Below are positions 1 to 10,806 of a stretch of DNA of 64,000 nucleotides, one piece after another (the stretch's first letter is position 1; each line of letters opens with the position of its first letter). Location of the stretch: assembly GCA_905250025.1 (NCBI GenBank), contig CAJNOJ010000229.1, positions 62,001 to 126,000 on the forward strand. The letters run 5' to 3'. The position numbers and the translations under genes are program-made. The notes under the pieces were generated by a model, which saw nothing but the letters and a program-made list of their open reading frames with translations, made no database searches and was not told the origin of the DNA. The stretch is from Adineta ricciae. Its lineage: Eukaryota > Rotifera > Eurotatoria > Adinetida > Adinetidae.

Positions 1-489
1 GAACGTAAATGGGCACCGAAACCTGTACAGTGTTTAACAGACGATTACTATTGTCCATCGTGTGTACTTCATCATCGAAATAACATGAATCGTTTTGGCG
101 AAGAAAGATTAAAGTGGACAGCGAATGTTCCGAATACATTCTACGTGTTTTCCATCATCGATCCGGGAACAAACGCGAAGGGTCAAAAAAATCAATCTCT
201 GATTAAATTTGGTCGAACGCAGAACGAAGATGCTGTGAAACGATATCCAACAGCAGAATTGAAAAACTATCAAATGAAATTGTTGTTGAGTTTACGGGGG
301 AAATTAATTACAATGACGAGAATTGAAAATTGGTGGAAAGAACAAGCGGAAAAGAATAAATGGTTTATGAGATTTAGTAATAATGCTTTTCATGGACAGA
401 CAGAATGTGTTCAAGTCGATGACAACACTCTAGCAGAGCTAATAGCCAAGTCAAAAGAAATGGCGAATGTTCAAGAAGAAACGGATTGA
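1..489 (+). CDS. GIY-YIG-like (T5orf172-type) domain protein, 3' part only
   Basis: The reading frame is open from the first base, so the window begins inside the gene; the first internal ATG (85) is not the real start. The visible part opens with a Cys pair near a His (CPSC..LHHR), the end of a Cys-rich segment seen whole in the second copy at 27407-28166. It continues with FYVF, then IKFGRT and a following Arg (KRYP). That spacing resembles the GIY-YIG-like T5orf172/MUG113 fold, but no canonical GIY or YIG triplet is present, so nuclease activity is inference only. The C-terminus is short and acidic. The stop lies only 22 bp from the stop of the convergent gene at 512-3028, so the 3' UTRs must overlap. 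Confidence 0.55.
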   Translation, partial: ERKWAPKPVQCLTDDYYCPSCVLHHRNNMNRFGEERLKWTANVPNTFYVFSIIDPGTNAKGQKNQSLIKFGRTQNEDAVKRYPTAELKNYQMKLLLSLRGKLITMTRIENWWKEQAEKNKWFMRFSNNAFHGQTECVQVDDNTLAELIAKSKEMANVQEETD

Positions 490-511
490 TTTCACTTGAA
501 TAAAATTTCGA

Positions 512-3028
512 TTAATGAACAGAATATTTTATAAGAGCGTCATAGTTGTTGCCCTCTTCATACTTAGCATAGATAACGACATCCTTTGAACCAATTCTCA
601 CTTCAGTTTGAAAAATAGAATCTCTGTATCCTTCCGTGTCTATCCAATGTGAATCGATCTGAAGTTTGACATCTTTGGCGTCTGGTATCACACATTTGAA
701 AGGTACGACTGCACTCTTCTCGAGTATTCCACTTAATGGTTCGTAAATCCGACAGTGATTTTCGGCGAATTTGCCGTAAGTAAACGGAAGTGTCAGTGGA
801 TTATCAAGATTTGTCACATTCAAATCGAATTCTACTACACTATTGAACTTTTTCGTGGTATCTACTCGACGCCGTGCAAAAATAGACAACTGATGTAGAC
901 CTGTTTCTTGGGGTGCGAATAAAAGTTGCCATTGCTTTTTCTCATGATCGAATTGCGTTAACGTTTGATTTTCTTTTTCCACACAGTTAAACATGATCTT
1001 ACACAAAAGATCAACATTGTCAGGTGTTTGCATTTGCACTTCAGCATATGAAGCATGGCCGGGCCAAATAACTGTGGAACTATTGATCGGTGCAATAATT
1101 TTCAAATCTAAATCGTAAAATAGCTGCCAGGTTTTTGGGTACGATAATGGAGTCGTTGGGATGTCTTTCGCGGCGATCTTGAATGCTACAACAGAAGTAT
1201 ATAGACCTTGACTTGATTTTCGTTTAGCCATAATATCTGCTTTGAATACTCCATCGCTATTTGGTGCAAATCTACATTGCCAATAATGCTGATCACGATC
1301 ATAATAGACTTGATGTCCTCCGCGAACGTCTCCTTTCTCCCTATTTGTGAGTTTTCCGAGTAGTTCGACATCATCTGGTGTTTGTATCGCAATTTCTGCG
1401 AATGCCTCACCATCATCCAATCGAATGATATGCGTACCGATTGGAGACAGTACCTTTAAATGTAAATCATGGAATAACTGCCATGTTTCTGGATACGATA
1501 TTGATGGTTTGGGAATATCTTTTGCATCGATGCTAAAGGCTACAGCAGAATTATACAAACCTTTATCTGATTTTCGCTTTGCCATAATGACTGCTTTAAA
1601 CATTCCATTGCCATTGGGTGCAAAACAGCAAACCCAGCAACGTTTGACAGCGTCATAATACACTTGATATCCTCCTTCGACCTCATCTTCTTCGTCATTT
1701 ATTAATCTTCCCAGTAGTTCGACGTCATCTGATGTTTCGATAAGAATTTCCGCAATTGCTTGTCCTTTCTCCAAACGAATGAGATGTACATATAAAGGTG
1801 AAATAACTTTCAACTGTAGATCGAAAAATACTTTCCATGTTTGCGGATAACTAATCACACTATTGGGCATTTCTTCAATATCCAGCTTTAAGGTAATGGC
1901 CGAACTGTACCTATCAGTTTCTTCAATAGTACGTTTTGCGTAAATATTAATCTTATATTTACCGACTGAATTCGGAGCAAAAAAACAACAATGCAAGTTT
2001 CTCTTTTGATCATGAATGATTTGATGACCACCTTCTACTTTTTCATCATGAAGTTTCAAATCAGCTATAAGACTAACATCTTCAGGAGCTTTTACAAGTA
2101 CCAAGGCATACGCTTTGTTTGGAAGAAGTTGTACATAAGGTTGATGAGATGGATAAATCAACTCTAAGTTGAATTCGAAGTACGTCGAATGTATATTCGG
2201 CATTTGTAAGAATTGTTTCATGGAAACAGTTTTTCTCAATAGTTGCCATCGATCATTTTCCGGTAGATGGTGATAAATCATTTGCTCCGGTCGCGGAAAG
2301 AAATAGTATGAATTCAATTCGCGTTTAAATACCTTCTGATCGTTTAAAATTCCTGCGCCCCAAGTCGCTTCGATTAGATACCAATATTGATTAATTTGAA
2401 CTGCGTTCCAGACATGATCAATTTCACTTGGCGCATCAACTCGTACATCGAATCCATAACCTTTCGAATATCCACGAACAATTTTACACGGAAGTTTCAC
2501 ATGATCACAAAGATACTTGTAAAGATTAACATATCCATCACAGATACCTTTCTTCGTAAGGAATACGTTTTTAGCGCATTGATTCGCACGATTTGTGGAA
2601 AAGTAGGAAACACTATCGTATTCAATGTTCAGAATGATCCAATAGAAAATGATCCAATAGCAATCGATTAAAGGTTTATTCTTGGATAGAGTTTTGATCG
2701 CAGAAGTTAATTGTTGAAGAGATTCGAAATGCCAAGACTCGATGAGCGAACGATACACTTGATTGTCGATGGCGTGTTGACGTTGTTCAACAAAGGCTTT
2801 ATTATATGCTTCGGGATCAGCACCGATAATATCAACAAAGTATTCGTCTTCTCTATCTTGCTCTAAACTTTGATTGACAAAGGCGATAATTTGAGCCTCT
2901 TCATTCTCATTTTGTATGGAAAACTCTATAGGCGTCTTAATTTTCGAACGTTGTTCCTGTGATATGTCGGATACTGTCGGAGTAGGTTCAGCAGCAGTTG
3001 GTGTTGCTCGAGAGCATGTACAACCCAT
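512..3028 (-). CDS. KY/hillarin-type transglutaminase-like protein, N-myristoylation signal (copy 1)
   Basis: Intronless, 838 aa. The N-terminus MGCTCS carries Gly2 for myristoylation plus Cys3/Cys5 for palmitoylation, so membrane anchoring is likely. A transglutaminase-like core lies at about residues 155-225. The nucleophile Cys163 is in GICDGY, His205 is in DHVWNAV, and the third position, 15 residues later, is Glu220 (LIEATWG) where Asp is usual. It is followed by four repeats of about 115 aa (each with a YPxTW..F.DL..K motif near the start and a CFAPN/RFAPN-type motif), as in kyphoscoliosis peptidase and hillarin, which act at the cytoskeleton. Whether it is an active peptidase is unknown because of the Asp-to-Glu change. 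A near-identical copy is at 28189-30705. The upstream side is head-to-head with a receptor gene at 3464. Confidence 0.85.
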   Translation of the reverse strand: MGCTCSRATPTAAEPTPTVSDISQEQRSKIKTPIEFSIQNENEEAQIIAFVNQSLEQDREDEYFVDIIGADPEAYNKAFVEQRQHAIDNQVYRSLIESWHFESLQQLTSAIKTLSKNKPLIDCYWIIFYWIILNIEYDSVSYFSTNRANQCAKNVFLTKKGICDGYVNLYKYLCDHVKLPCKIVRGYSKGYGFDVRVDAPSEIDHVWNAVQINQYWYLIEATWGAGILNDQKVFKRELNSYYFFPRPEQMIYHHLPENDRWQLLRKTVSMKQFLQMPNIHSTYFEFNLELIYPSHQPYVQLLPNKAYALVLVKAPEDVSLIADLKLHDEKVEGGHQIIHDQKRNLHCCFFAPNSVGKYKINIYAKRTIEETDRYSSAITLKLDIEEMPNSVISYPQTWKVFFDLQLKVISPLYVHLIRLEKGQAIAEILIETSDDVELLGRLINDEEDEVEGGYQVYYDAVKRCWVCCFAPNGNGMFKAVIMAKRKSDKGLYNSAVAFSIDAKDIPKPSISYPETWQLFHDLHLKVLSPIGTHIIRLDDGEAFAEIAIQTPDDVELLGKLTNREKGDVRGGHQVYYDRDQHYWQCRFAPNSDGVFKADIMAKRKSSQGLYTSVVAFKIAAKDIPTTPLSYPKTWQLFYDLDLKIIAPINSSTVIWPGHASYAEVQMQTPDNVDLLCKIMFNCVEKENQTLTQFDHEKKQWQLLFAPQETGLHQLSIFARRRVDTTKKFNSVVEFDLNVTNLDNPLTLPFTYGKFAENHCRIYEPLSGILEKSAVVPFKCVIPDAKDVKLQIDSHWIDTEGYRDSIFQTEVRIGSKDVVIYAKYEEGNNYDALIKYSVH

Positions 3029-3463
3029 AGCAACATACAGTAGTTCGTTTTAGTTAACACACATCAAATGAAGCACTTCTCGTTCTCTTCTCTTTGCCAC
3101 TGTCTCACCACGCATTGGTGATTGCACGTGTTTGCAGTATGTATATACTGTGTCCTTCATCTTATTTTTTTCAAGAACGAAGATTCACATCAACAATAAC
3201 AACAGCATACTAGTTAGATAAAATAAACTGCAAATGATTTTCTTTTCAAATGATTCTATAAATACAAAAGTTCAAAGTGATTCAAGTACTTTCTTCATAT
3301 TCTGTAACGTCTATAAGAACAAAAAGACGAATGAGAACTCACCGATGTGGAAGTAAAGTACGTTATAAACACTTCGGTGGAAGCTTTTTATTTCAAAGTA
3401 AAATTTTCTGTATTGTATCAAATTATTTAGCTTCGGTTAATCATCGAGTTTCAAAATCTCAAA

Positions 3464-4423
3464 ATGTCGTTAACAGCATCACTGCCTACCGTGCAACGAT
3501 ATTTGACAAGGTATGGAATGTCGGTTTATACTGCATTGGGTAGTATTGGTTTACTTTTTAATGCCGTTATTTTCATTCGATCGCCACATCGTCGAACATC
3601 TGCAAGTCTTTACATGATAAGTACGACATGGTGCGCCCTGATCGGTTTACTTGTTACGACTATTCCAATGATTTATGAAGCTGATAATTATAATCCGTTG
3701 ACAAGTTATCCATTCTATTGTGAAGCTATTTTTTATATCCGTCATGCGTTCAATCAGATGATGCGTACATTTTTCATTCTAACCTGCGTTGATCGAGCTG
3801 CTGTATCGAGTATGAATCCTAACATTCGATCATTTGGTAACTGTAGAATTGCAATTCGAATGATTCCTTCTGTCATCGTCTTTTGGTTGGCCGTTGCTTG
3901 GTTTCCTTCTGAGCAGCGCGCATTGGTCAACGACAAATGTGATGTGGGTAGTGGTATCCATGCTAGTTTGTATTGGACGTACGTCACAGTTGCTGTAGGC
4001 ATTATTCCTTTCCTGTGTATGATGACATGTTGTTTACTGTTGAAGAGAAATTTACAGGCGATGCGAAGACGTGTTCAACCGATTGCAAACGATCAACCCG
4101 TGACGAATTTGACTCTTCGCAAACGAGATCGAGATTTATTGCGAATGTTGTTCGTCGAAATCATTTGCTACACGTGCACAATAACTCCACTTGTAGTGTT
4201 ATTTCTTTATAAACTCATCACACAATCAATGGTGAAGAGTCAAAATTCTCTAGCAATCGAGTCTTTTTGCTATTATCTCACTGGATCATTTCTACTGTAC
4301 ATTAATAATTGCCTTCCGTTTTGGATCTATTTGTCTACTTCGCAATCATTTAGAATAGAATTCAAGAATTTAATCATTAACGGCTATTCAATCGTTTGTA
4401 CTACAGAAGAATCAACTAACTAA
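3464..4423 (+). CDS. Rhodopsin-like 7TM receptor, family A (copy 1)
   Basis: Intronless, 319 aa, starting in aaaATGtcg. Seven hydrophobic segments are visible. TM3 ends in CVDRAAVSS, a DRY-type motif reading DRA. TM7 is LYINNCLPFWIY, an NPxxY variant, followed by the short amphipathic segment FRIEFKNL. There is a Cys in the TM3 approach and paired Cys in the second extracellular loop region. Many rotifer receptors of this type are orphans, so no ligand can be named; a peptide or chemosensory role is inference. The copy at 31143-32111 is the same gene with scattered substitutions and a slightly longer tail. Confidence 0.85.
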   Translation: MSLTASLPTVQRYLTRYGMSVYTALGSIGLLFNAVIFIRSPHRRTSASLYMISTTWCALIGLLVTTIPMIYEADNYNPLTSYPFYCEAIFYIRHAFNQMMRTFFILTCVDRAAVSSMNPNIRSFGNCRIAIRMIPSVIVFWLAVAWFPSEQRALVNDKCDVGSGIHASLYWTYVTVAVGIIPFLCMMTCCLLLKRNLQAMRRRVQPIANDQPVTNLTLRKRDRDLLRMLFVEIICYTCTITPLVVLFLYKLITQSMVKSQNSLAIESFCYYLTGSFLLYINNCLPFWIYLSTSQSFRIEFKNLIINGYSIVCTTEESTN

Positions 4424-4777
4424 CTCTCGTAATGAACCAATAAAAGTTTGTCTGTCTCTAACTCTTATTTTGAACTACCAATATTTAGTCTTGGGAAAGA
4501 GATGTTCGCGTACTGTCTGTAATCCACAGAACGGAGATCGAGATTGCTCATTGTGCTTTCCATCTATTTTTGTTTGTTATTGATGAATATTTCGTCAAAA
4601 TGATGATCAAGAAATGTAATACTCTTGCGCAATAATATTTTTGACCAATAAATGACACCCTTCAGAAAACATGTGTATGACTTTCGATATTCATAATATT
4701 TGCCTTACTTTTTTTTTCTTATCAAAGTGTAGGTAAGAAGAGCTTGAAGAATTCAACTGCGCAATTCCTATAGTCGC
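4424..4777. other. Intergenic spacer with candidate polyadenylation signal
   Basis: About 350 bp without a gene. An AATAAA-type hexamer (accaataaaag) just after the receptor stop at 4421-4423 is a plausible polyadenylation signal. The same spacer is present after the second receptor copy at 32111. Confidence 0.4.
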
Positions 4778-5640
4778 ATGGCACTTTCAAAATCGTCCTC
4801 GTTCGAAGATTTAAGTAGCGAACTACATATTTCCATATTTGAACATTTTTGCGCGAACGAATTGATTGAATTGTTTGCCAACTTGAATTAATATTTCAAT
4901 CGATTATTACGTGATCGACATCTGTCATTACATTGCATGTTATGATGAATGGTCAACGCAATCTGAGCAGTCTTTCATCAGTTATTCGTTTACAACAATT
5001 AAAAACTTTGAAGTGCTCTGACTACGTTTTAATGAAGATGAAAGATTCAACACAATTTGCATCTCTTCATTCCTTGACCATTTCCCGGTGATTTTATTTT
5101 GCAAATTCCACAATTGAAAAATTTTCAAATTAAATTATCACACGCACATAGTCGGATTATATATATTCATCTCGTTCATCAGCAAAATGGTCCAAAAGTA
5201 ACATCGACTTTAGAATATTTCGATAGGGAATCTCATTCTGGTCTGTCATTCGCAAGTCCTTCCATTCACACTTAATCTTCGATATCTTGGTGAATTTCTG
5301 ACTTGTCAGCATATCAATCTTTGTATTGTGTACAAGCCTGCTGAGAATTTGCGTTGTTTGTCAAGAATGGGCTTAAAACTTCATTTGGTCAAATTTAAAC
5401 ATTCGAATTTCCTCTCCGAATCAACGCCAAGTCTTCAGTATTTGATATCATTGTGTATCTACGTTCTAACGAAATATACAATTCATCTGATCGATTTCAA
5501 TAAACATTTCAATCAGTTCCGTTTTTAGTTGAGCATCATGTTTGTTCTACAATTAAGAAATCGCACGAAAGAACAAAAGTTCGTTTCATTGTGTACTATA
5601 GCGGAGGTTAAAGACAAATCTTTTTGAATTCTATTACATC
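4778..5640 (+). pseudogene. F-box protein relic (copy 1)
   Basis: An ATG at 4778 opens a typical F-box start: FEDLSSELHISIFEHF, then an early stop after ELFANLN, then continued recognisable sequence YFNRLLRDRHLSLHC in the next codons before more stops. The following sequence only reads as protein by changing frame, for example near 5200-5480. Full F-box genes of this style occur elsewhere in the window (16007-17750), so this is read as a decayed relative. The same relic is at 32447-33110, where the first stop is absent (Gln codon), but the frame still breaks soon after. The downstream limit is approximate. Confidence 0.6.
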
Positions 5641-6689
5641 GCGTCAATAAAATAACTTCAACTTAGTCTTTTCTGAAGAACACTCAATGACAAATGTTTG
5701 TGTTTTCTTCCATTCAGTATCTTTATCATACAAATCGATCAGTACATCATATAGAGAAAATGTTGCCTTATCAGTTAAGAATCAAAATCTAAAAAATATG
5801 GTATAGTGTGAAATTAATCGATGACCGTAGTACAACTGAATGATTCAGATGTTCTACGATAGTTTCTTATCCAAGACTAGATTATTGATCATAAGATTCG
5901 AAGCTATCGATAGCTGACTTGTTTACCGCATTGATTGCAGCAAATGTCAGGTACGCACTGTCATCTGACTTTTAGATCAGAACTAACTGAGATCTCGGAT
6001 TCGCTGGATTAAAAACAATAGATTGGTTCTTTCTCATCATCTGATCTCACACTTCACAGCACTCTTTCCGCAAAATATATTGTAATTATAGGAGTCTTTT
6101 AACCTGTCGGCGGGTTTAGTCGTGATGGCCAATATGCTGCATCATTGATGTAGACCTTCGATTTGTGCCAAGAAAAAATAAGGTTTCTTGTTGCGAAAAC
6201 TTTTGCATTTTTTGCACCCAAACGCATGATGTTTTTACTTTTGTAAAAATCGTGCACTTTAAGGGTATACTCGAATGATTAAGACAAGCAAAATAACAGA
6301 GACTCGATTTTATTGAATTTTTTCTCACAACATCCTGAATAAGAACTACGTAATATTGGTTTCGAGACAGGCCCAAAAGACATTTGTTTAGTTTATCTGC
6401 CCTGGTTTCAGTAGGATATGAAATTAATCCTGCTGATTATTGTAATATATCCAGGAGGAATATGCGGAGCTTTAGAACGTCTGCTATTATCAATTATAAT
6501 TTGATTAAACGACGTGAAATACACTTCGAACTTTCATTTGCACTATTCTTTTCACGCATCTATCATCCCCTGAATTTACCGAGTGGATCTCATCATCCAT
6601 CTGTCTAAAACATTTCTTACACTTTTGATTGAAAGTAGGTAAACTCACTTGCATAAACAATACTTTCAAACAGACTTGAAGACATCAGA
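5641..6689. other. Intergenic region, 554 and about 200 bp longer than in the duplicate
   Basis: No gene is supported; small ORFs here are broken or antisense. Compared with the copy at about 33108-33550, this stretch keeps two segments the copy lacks. One missing segment is bounded by the 9-bp direct repeat CATCTGATC (5484-5492 and 6038-6046). The other runs from about 6070 to 6275. Confidence 0.45.
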
Positions 6690-7363
6690 ATGAGCTCATT
6701 CAACAGCGATCTCACTGGTAAACTCAATGGTATTGTCGTCATTCTTTACAAATATATCGTTCCAATTATATATACTTTGGGTAACATTGGAAATATCATA
6801 AGTCTCATCATATTCTTGAAAAAATCTTGGAGAAAACATGTTTGTGTCATTTATTTCATCATGTATATTTTCTTCAATACATGTTACCTCAATTCAACAA
6901 CATTGGCATCAATCTTCACTTCTGGTTATCAAATCATGGCTCAAACCACGAACATTGTCTTATGTAAAGTTTACATTTATATGGCATTCATTTTTGCAAC
7001 GATCTCACCAACTGTTCTCATTCTTGCATCGATCGATCGTCTCTTAATCTCCTCTGAAAACATCCAGCTACGGTTATATAGTTCAAAACGATTAGCTTAT
7101 TTCTCAACAAGTATAAGCACGGCATTCTGGATGATATTCAATCTGCATGTTTTGATTAAAGTTGATATTCAAAAAGTGTCCCCAACTCTTACGATTTGCT
7201 ATTACGATCTGTCGAAGTTCTATTTTGATTTTGTATTCTTCTCACTGATGGCTATTCACATTATTTTCGGTTTGATGATGCTTATCCTATGCGTATTATC
7301 TTTTCAAAACGTTCGACGAATCCGAAATATCTCTCGACAACAACGACGAAATCAAATTCGAAC
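6690..7363 (+). pseudogene. Rhodopsin-like 7TM receptor, family B, truncated at an assembly join
   Basis: Starts at ATG 6690 and matches the intact receptor at 33551-34561 through TM1-TM5 (ASIDRLLISS at the end of TM3). The match ends exactly at the single n at 7364. After the n the sequence is a different gene in another frame (zinc fingers). The lost 3' third (TM6, TM7) is therefore missing from this assembly. Whether the gene is biologically broken or only cut by a contig join cannot be decided from the sequence; the n makes an assembly join the simpler explanation. Confidence 0.75.
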
Positions 7364-7364
7364 N

Positions 7365-8092
7365 TTCAATTGTCACTTAGTGAAAAGGAGCACGATTCGA
7401 AGTTTTCTCATCCATGTCGATTTTCCGAGCTGTGTCGAAATCGTGAACCAAACTTAACACACGAGCCACATCGAGTACCAACGTGTCAATATGATGAAAA
7501 GTGTAAAAATCTCGCTGACCCGTTCCATCGAGCGAGCTATCGTCATACAGGTTATCCTGATTATCTTTTACCTTGTCGTCATCAACAGAAATGTGAAGAT
7601 ACATCGGAACATCATCGAATAAAGTATTCTCATGGAGAAAGAGTTTTTCTGGCCAAGGAAGCATCAGCATTACACGGTAATGAAAAAAAACTTAATGTTG
7701 ATATGATCTTGATATAAGAAGTTGATTTTTTGATAGAATCCAGTGATAGTTGTGATAATGAAGATCTAATTCCTTGCAAATGGGGCACTAAATGCCGAGA
7801 TATCGGAGATGAACGGCACTGTTCAAAATATTCTCATCCTGCTGTACACAAACATGCTGATCACCAAACTCCTTGCAAATGGGGTACAAAATGTCGAGAC
7901 ACCGGAAATCGTCAACATTGTGAAAGATTTTCTCATTCTGCAATGGACAAAGCTGCTGACCATCGAACTCCTTGCAAATGGGGTGCTAAATGTCGAGACA
8001 TTGGAAATCATCAACATTGTGAAAGATTCTCTCATCCTGACATGGAATCATGCCTTTTAGAAGGATCATCAAGTGAAACAGAAAGTGACTGA
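7365..8092 (+). CDS. PBZ-like zinc-finger array protein, 5' end missing
   Basis: Two exons can be joined: 7365-7676 (donor CACG|GTAATG) and 7737-8092 (acceptor TTGATAG), a 60-nt phase-1 intron. The product has tandem fingers of the form C-x5-C-x6/7-H-x5-H. The clear ones are CQYDEKC, CRHQQKC and three CKWGxKC units ending in (Y/F)SH, with a degenerate finger and the end of another before them. This pattern is that of PBZ (poly(ADP-ribose)-binding) fingers known from APLF and CHFR; one unit fits the x6 spacing exactly and others have one extra residue. A short acidic tail (SSSETESD) ends the protein. The 5' part is lost at the n at 7364. PAR binding is inference from the finger pattern. Confidence 0.65.
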
Positions 8093-9891
8093 GTTAAGTC
8101 GTAATTCATCATAGCAAAAGAATAGGACTAATAATTTTGGCTGTGATAGATATCTTAGAGTGAATGTTAAAGAATAAAATTGATGATCAATAAAAACGTT
8201 TTGATGTTTGAAGAAAATGTCAAAAATAATCTGTTCATATCTGTTGAAGATGCAGCAGTAGGTCAATACGATCTTCAAGTACGAGTACTATGATTTGCAT
8301 ACAAACCTTTTCGAGAATCTTCATGAAGGACGGCACGATGTTCCGAGAATGTTTTTCGAAGTACCGTCGAGAATTCAAAGCGTCTGGGAAAACTTTGATT
8401 CATACTGATGTTTTTTGGCATCTAAGTTCTTAGCACCTTCGATCCTCAAATACTTGAGTCATTTTATTTTAGAATAGAAATATGAGTAAAAGTGACAATG
8501 ACTCGTGTACACATCTGTAGAATACGGACTCAGATGATCAAGACACTCACTCACTGATATCCAATCATATGCACTCCTTTGCAACCAAAATGCTCATTTA
8601 ACTGATTTCGATGAAAAAAGAAACAAAAAACAAATCCATCTCTCAAGAATATTTCGAAGATTGGCTATACCATATGATTCATTTTCTTTCGCCGAAGTCT
8701 TATGCTTTTCTTTTTATAATCGTTCGAAAACTTATTTAGTTCTGACCGTTGAAAAATTTGAAAAATGAATTGTTTTGATAATACTGACTTTTCATCTTGA
8801 AATCTTTCTGCTGTTCGGAGCATGGCCTATAGCACGACACGGATCTGCTGCCGCCTGTATGAATACACCAGAATCTTTTTGATTTTCCTACCAAAATCAA
8901 ATCTCGGCAGGAATTTGTTGAAAAGATCGAAGCAAAACTATGGTCGAGAGATTCTTTTCGATTATGCTACATGTTCAAATCGCAATAATGTGGAAAGTGC
9001 GTTTGAGACATTGATGGAACTACGCGAGAAGAAATTCAAATTACTTACTAAAATGAAAATTAAAAAAAAAAACTTCTTTCATTTCAATTCCATTTTAGAA
9101 GTCTATTTCGCTCAAAATTCAAGGAATTTGCATTGAAGATTTTGTTTTATTTCCGAAAATGTTTAGATTTCTCTTCAAATCTACGAAGAAGCTTTTTTTG
9201 TATTTTTCACTGGTTTTACTACGATGGTAGTGCTTCAAAAGATGAACATACGGATTAGTGCAAAGATCACCATAATTCAACGAGACTTTTGTTCACAAAG
9301 AAGTTCACAGGTGTTATCAAATAGTTTATATCCGAAAATAAATTTCTGCTCTGAGTTGACGTCAGTTGAAAAATGACATACGATAGTAAATGACAATATT
9401 TACCTAGGATTTGTTTAACACGATAATGTAAAGTGATTCCGAATGAGATATTTCACTTTTAGAGATTAGTGCGATGCTATATTTATCAAAGCTGATGTAA
9501 CATTTAATAGTAGAAGAGCAAAATGTAGTCCCTAACTATCAAAGGATGGGAACAAGGCTTTACTGAATCAGACAGTTCACAAATATACATTCAGCTCAAC
9601 CATCCTGTAAGTATGCGATGAAAACATTACCTATAAAGCCATATCGTATATTCTCTCTACGAACATACAGATATTGAGAGTGCTTTTGTTGAAAAACAGG
9701 AATTTTTACCATACAGACGACTGACGTGTGAGTTTTCTTTCATTCATGTAGAGCTTCTATCTCCCAGTGTAACATTTCTTTAGTTAGATCTACTCAGTAC
9801 AATATTCGATTGTTTTTAGATACGATTTGACTTTGTTCAGATATTCAACTTACTCTTGGTTTGTATTACACTGAAAGAGTTTGGTAAGACA
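8093..9891. other. Intergenic region, no gene recognised
   Basis: About 1.8 kb with no supported gene. An ATG-initiated ORF at 8822-9136 (104 aa) has no recognisable domain, and neighbouring frames give equally good short matches to nothing. It may be a decayed coding remnant. No RNA gene or repeat was seen. Confidence 0.35.
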
Positions 9892-10806
9892 ATGAATTCG
9901 TCAAGCGACTTTGAAATTAGCATCCAAGAGCTCTACCCATTGTGTGCTATTGCGATGTTTTTCTCAGTAATTGCAATCGTTATTGGTTTGTTTATAAACA
10001 TCGTAGTCTATCGAACTAAAAGAACTCTTCACACATGCCGGCACCTCATGATGTGCAATTCTTCAGTTACAGTAATGTTCTACTGTGTAGTACAAGGCAA
10101 TAACTACCTATATCTTCTTTTCCTAACATGGCAGACCAGCGACGTCAGTTGCCGGTGGCGTGCTTACTTTTCTTACATGTCGCTAATTGCAATAAGTTAT
10201 TCCTATATGATGCAAACACTCTCGCGTTTCTTCTTTACTATTCTCGCGGCAAAATATCCTGTTTTGATCACGAAAAGAACTCATTGGATACTGATCTTTA
10301 TCAATTGGATGATAGTGATATTCCTGCCCATCGGAGTGATCTTGACAGAAGATGTTCATTTTGTCCCAAACGCGTTTTGTTGGGTTCCGTTTTCAGCTGC
10401 ATTACACGTTATACTTGGATTCATTGGTAATTACGGTATTCCGATGTCTTCTATCTTCGGCATGTATATCTTTATCTACTGTCAAATGAAAAAAAGTCGA
10501 CAAACTGTAAGGAATAGCACGAATTCTACCAATAACAATCAGATGGAAATGACAGTACTTCGAAATATTTTAGTTATGGTTGGTATATTTCTAATCTGCG
10601 GTATACCTAATGCTCTCTTTATGTTCACGGCGCTGAAAATCTTCTTTTTTACAATGACAGTAGGATATCCGTTTTGCGCGGTGGTCGTTCAAGTGTGCGC
10701 AATTGTTCTTGATCGAGAACTTTATAAGGTCGTTCATGGAATACTTGTTTGTCGAAGATCAACGCCACCGACTGCCGCGGAGTTCAATTTGAGAAGGCGA
10801 ATATGA
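9892..10806 (+). CDS. Rhodopsin-like 7TM receptor, family C
   Basis: The frame is open from 9856 but the first ATG is at 9892 (MNSSSDFE), giving 304 aa. The N-terminus is short with an N-glycosylation-type NSS. Seven hydrophobic segments are visible. TM3 ends QTLSRFFFT, an atypical SRF in place of DRY. An intracellular loop has an NSTNSTNNN tract before TM6 (VMVGIFLICGIPNALF). The TM7 region is poorly conserved, and the tail has a CRRS segment and basic end RRRI. Intronless. Single copy in this window. Ligand unknown. Confidence 0.8.
   Translation: MNSSSDFEISIQELYPLCAIAMFFSVIAIVIGLFINIVVYRTKRTLHTCRHLMMCNSSVTVMFYCVVQGNNYLYLLFLTWQTSDVSCRWRAYFSYMSLIAISYSYMMQTLSRFFFTILAAKYPVLITKRTHWILIFINWMIVIFLPIGVILTEDVHFVPNAFCWVPFSAALHVILGFIGNYGIPMSSIFGMYIFIYCQMKKSRQTVRNSTNSTNNNQMEMTVLRNILVMVGIFLICGIPNALFMFTALKIFFFTMTVGYPFCAVVVQVCAIVLDRELYKVVHGILVCRRSTPPTAAEFNLRRRI

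Noticed and set aside
8822..9136. 104-codon ATG ORF
   Set aside because: No recognisable domain, no conserved copy in the window, no splice partners; not enough to call a gene.
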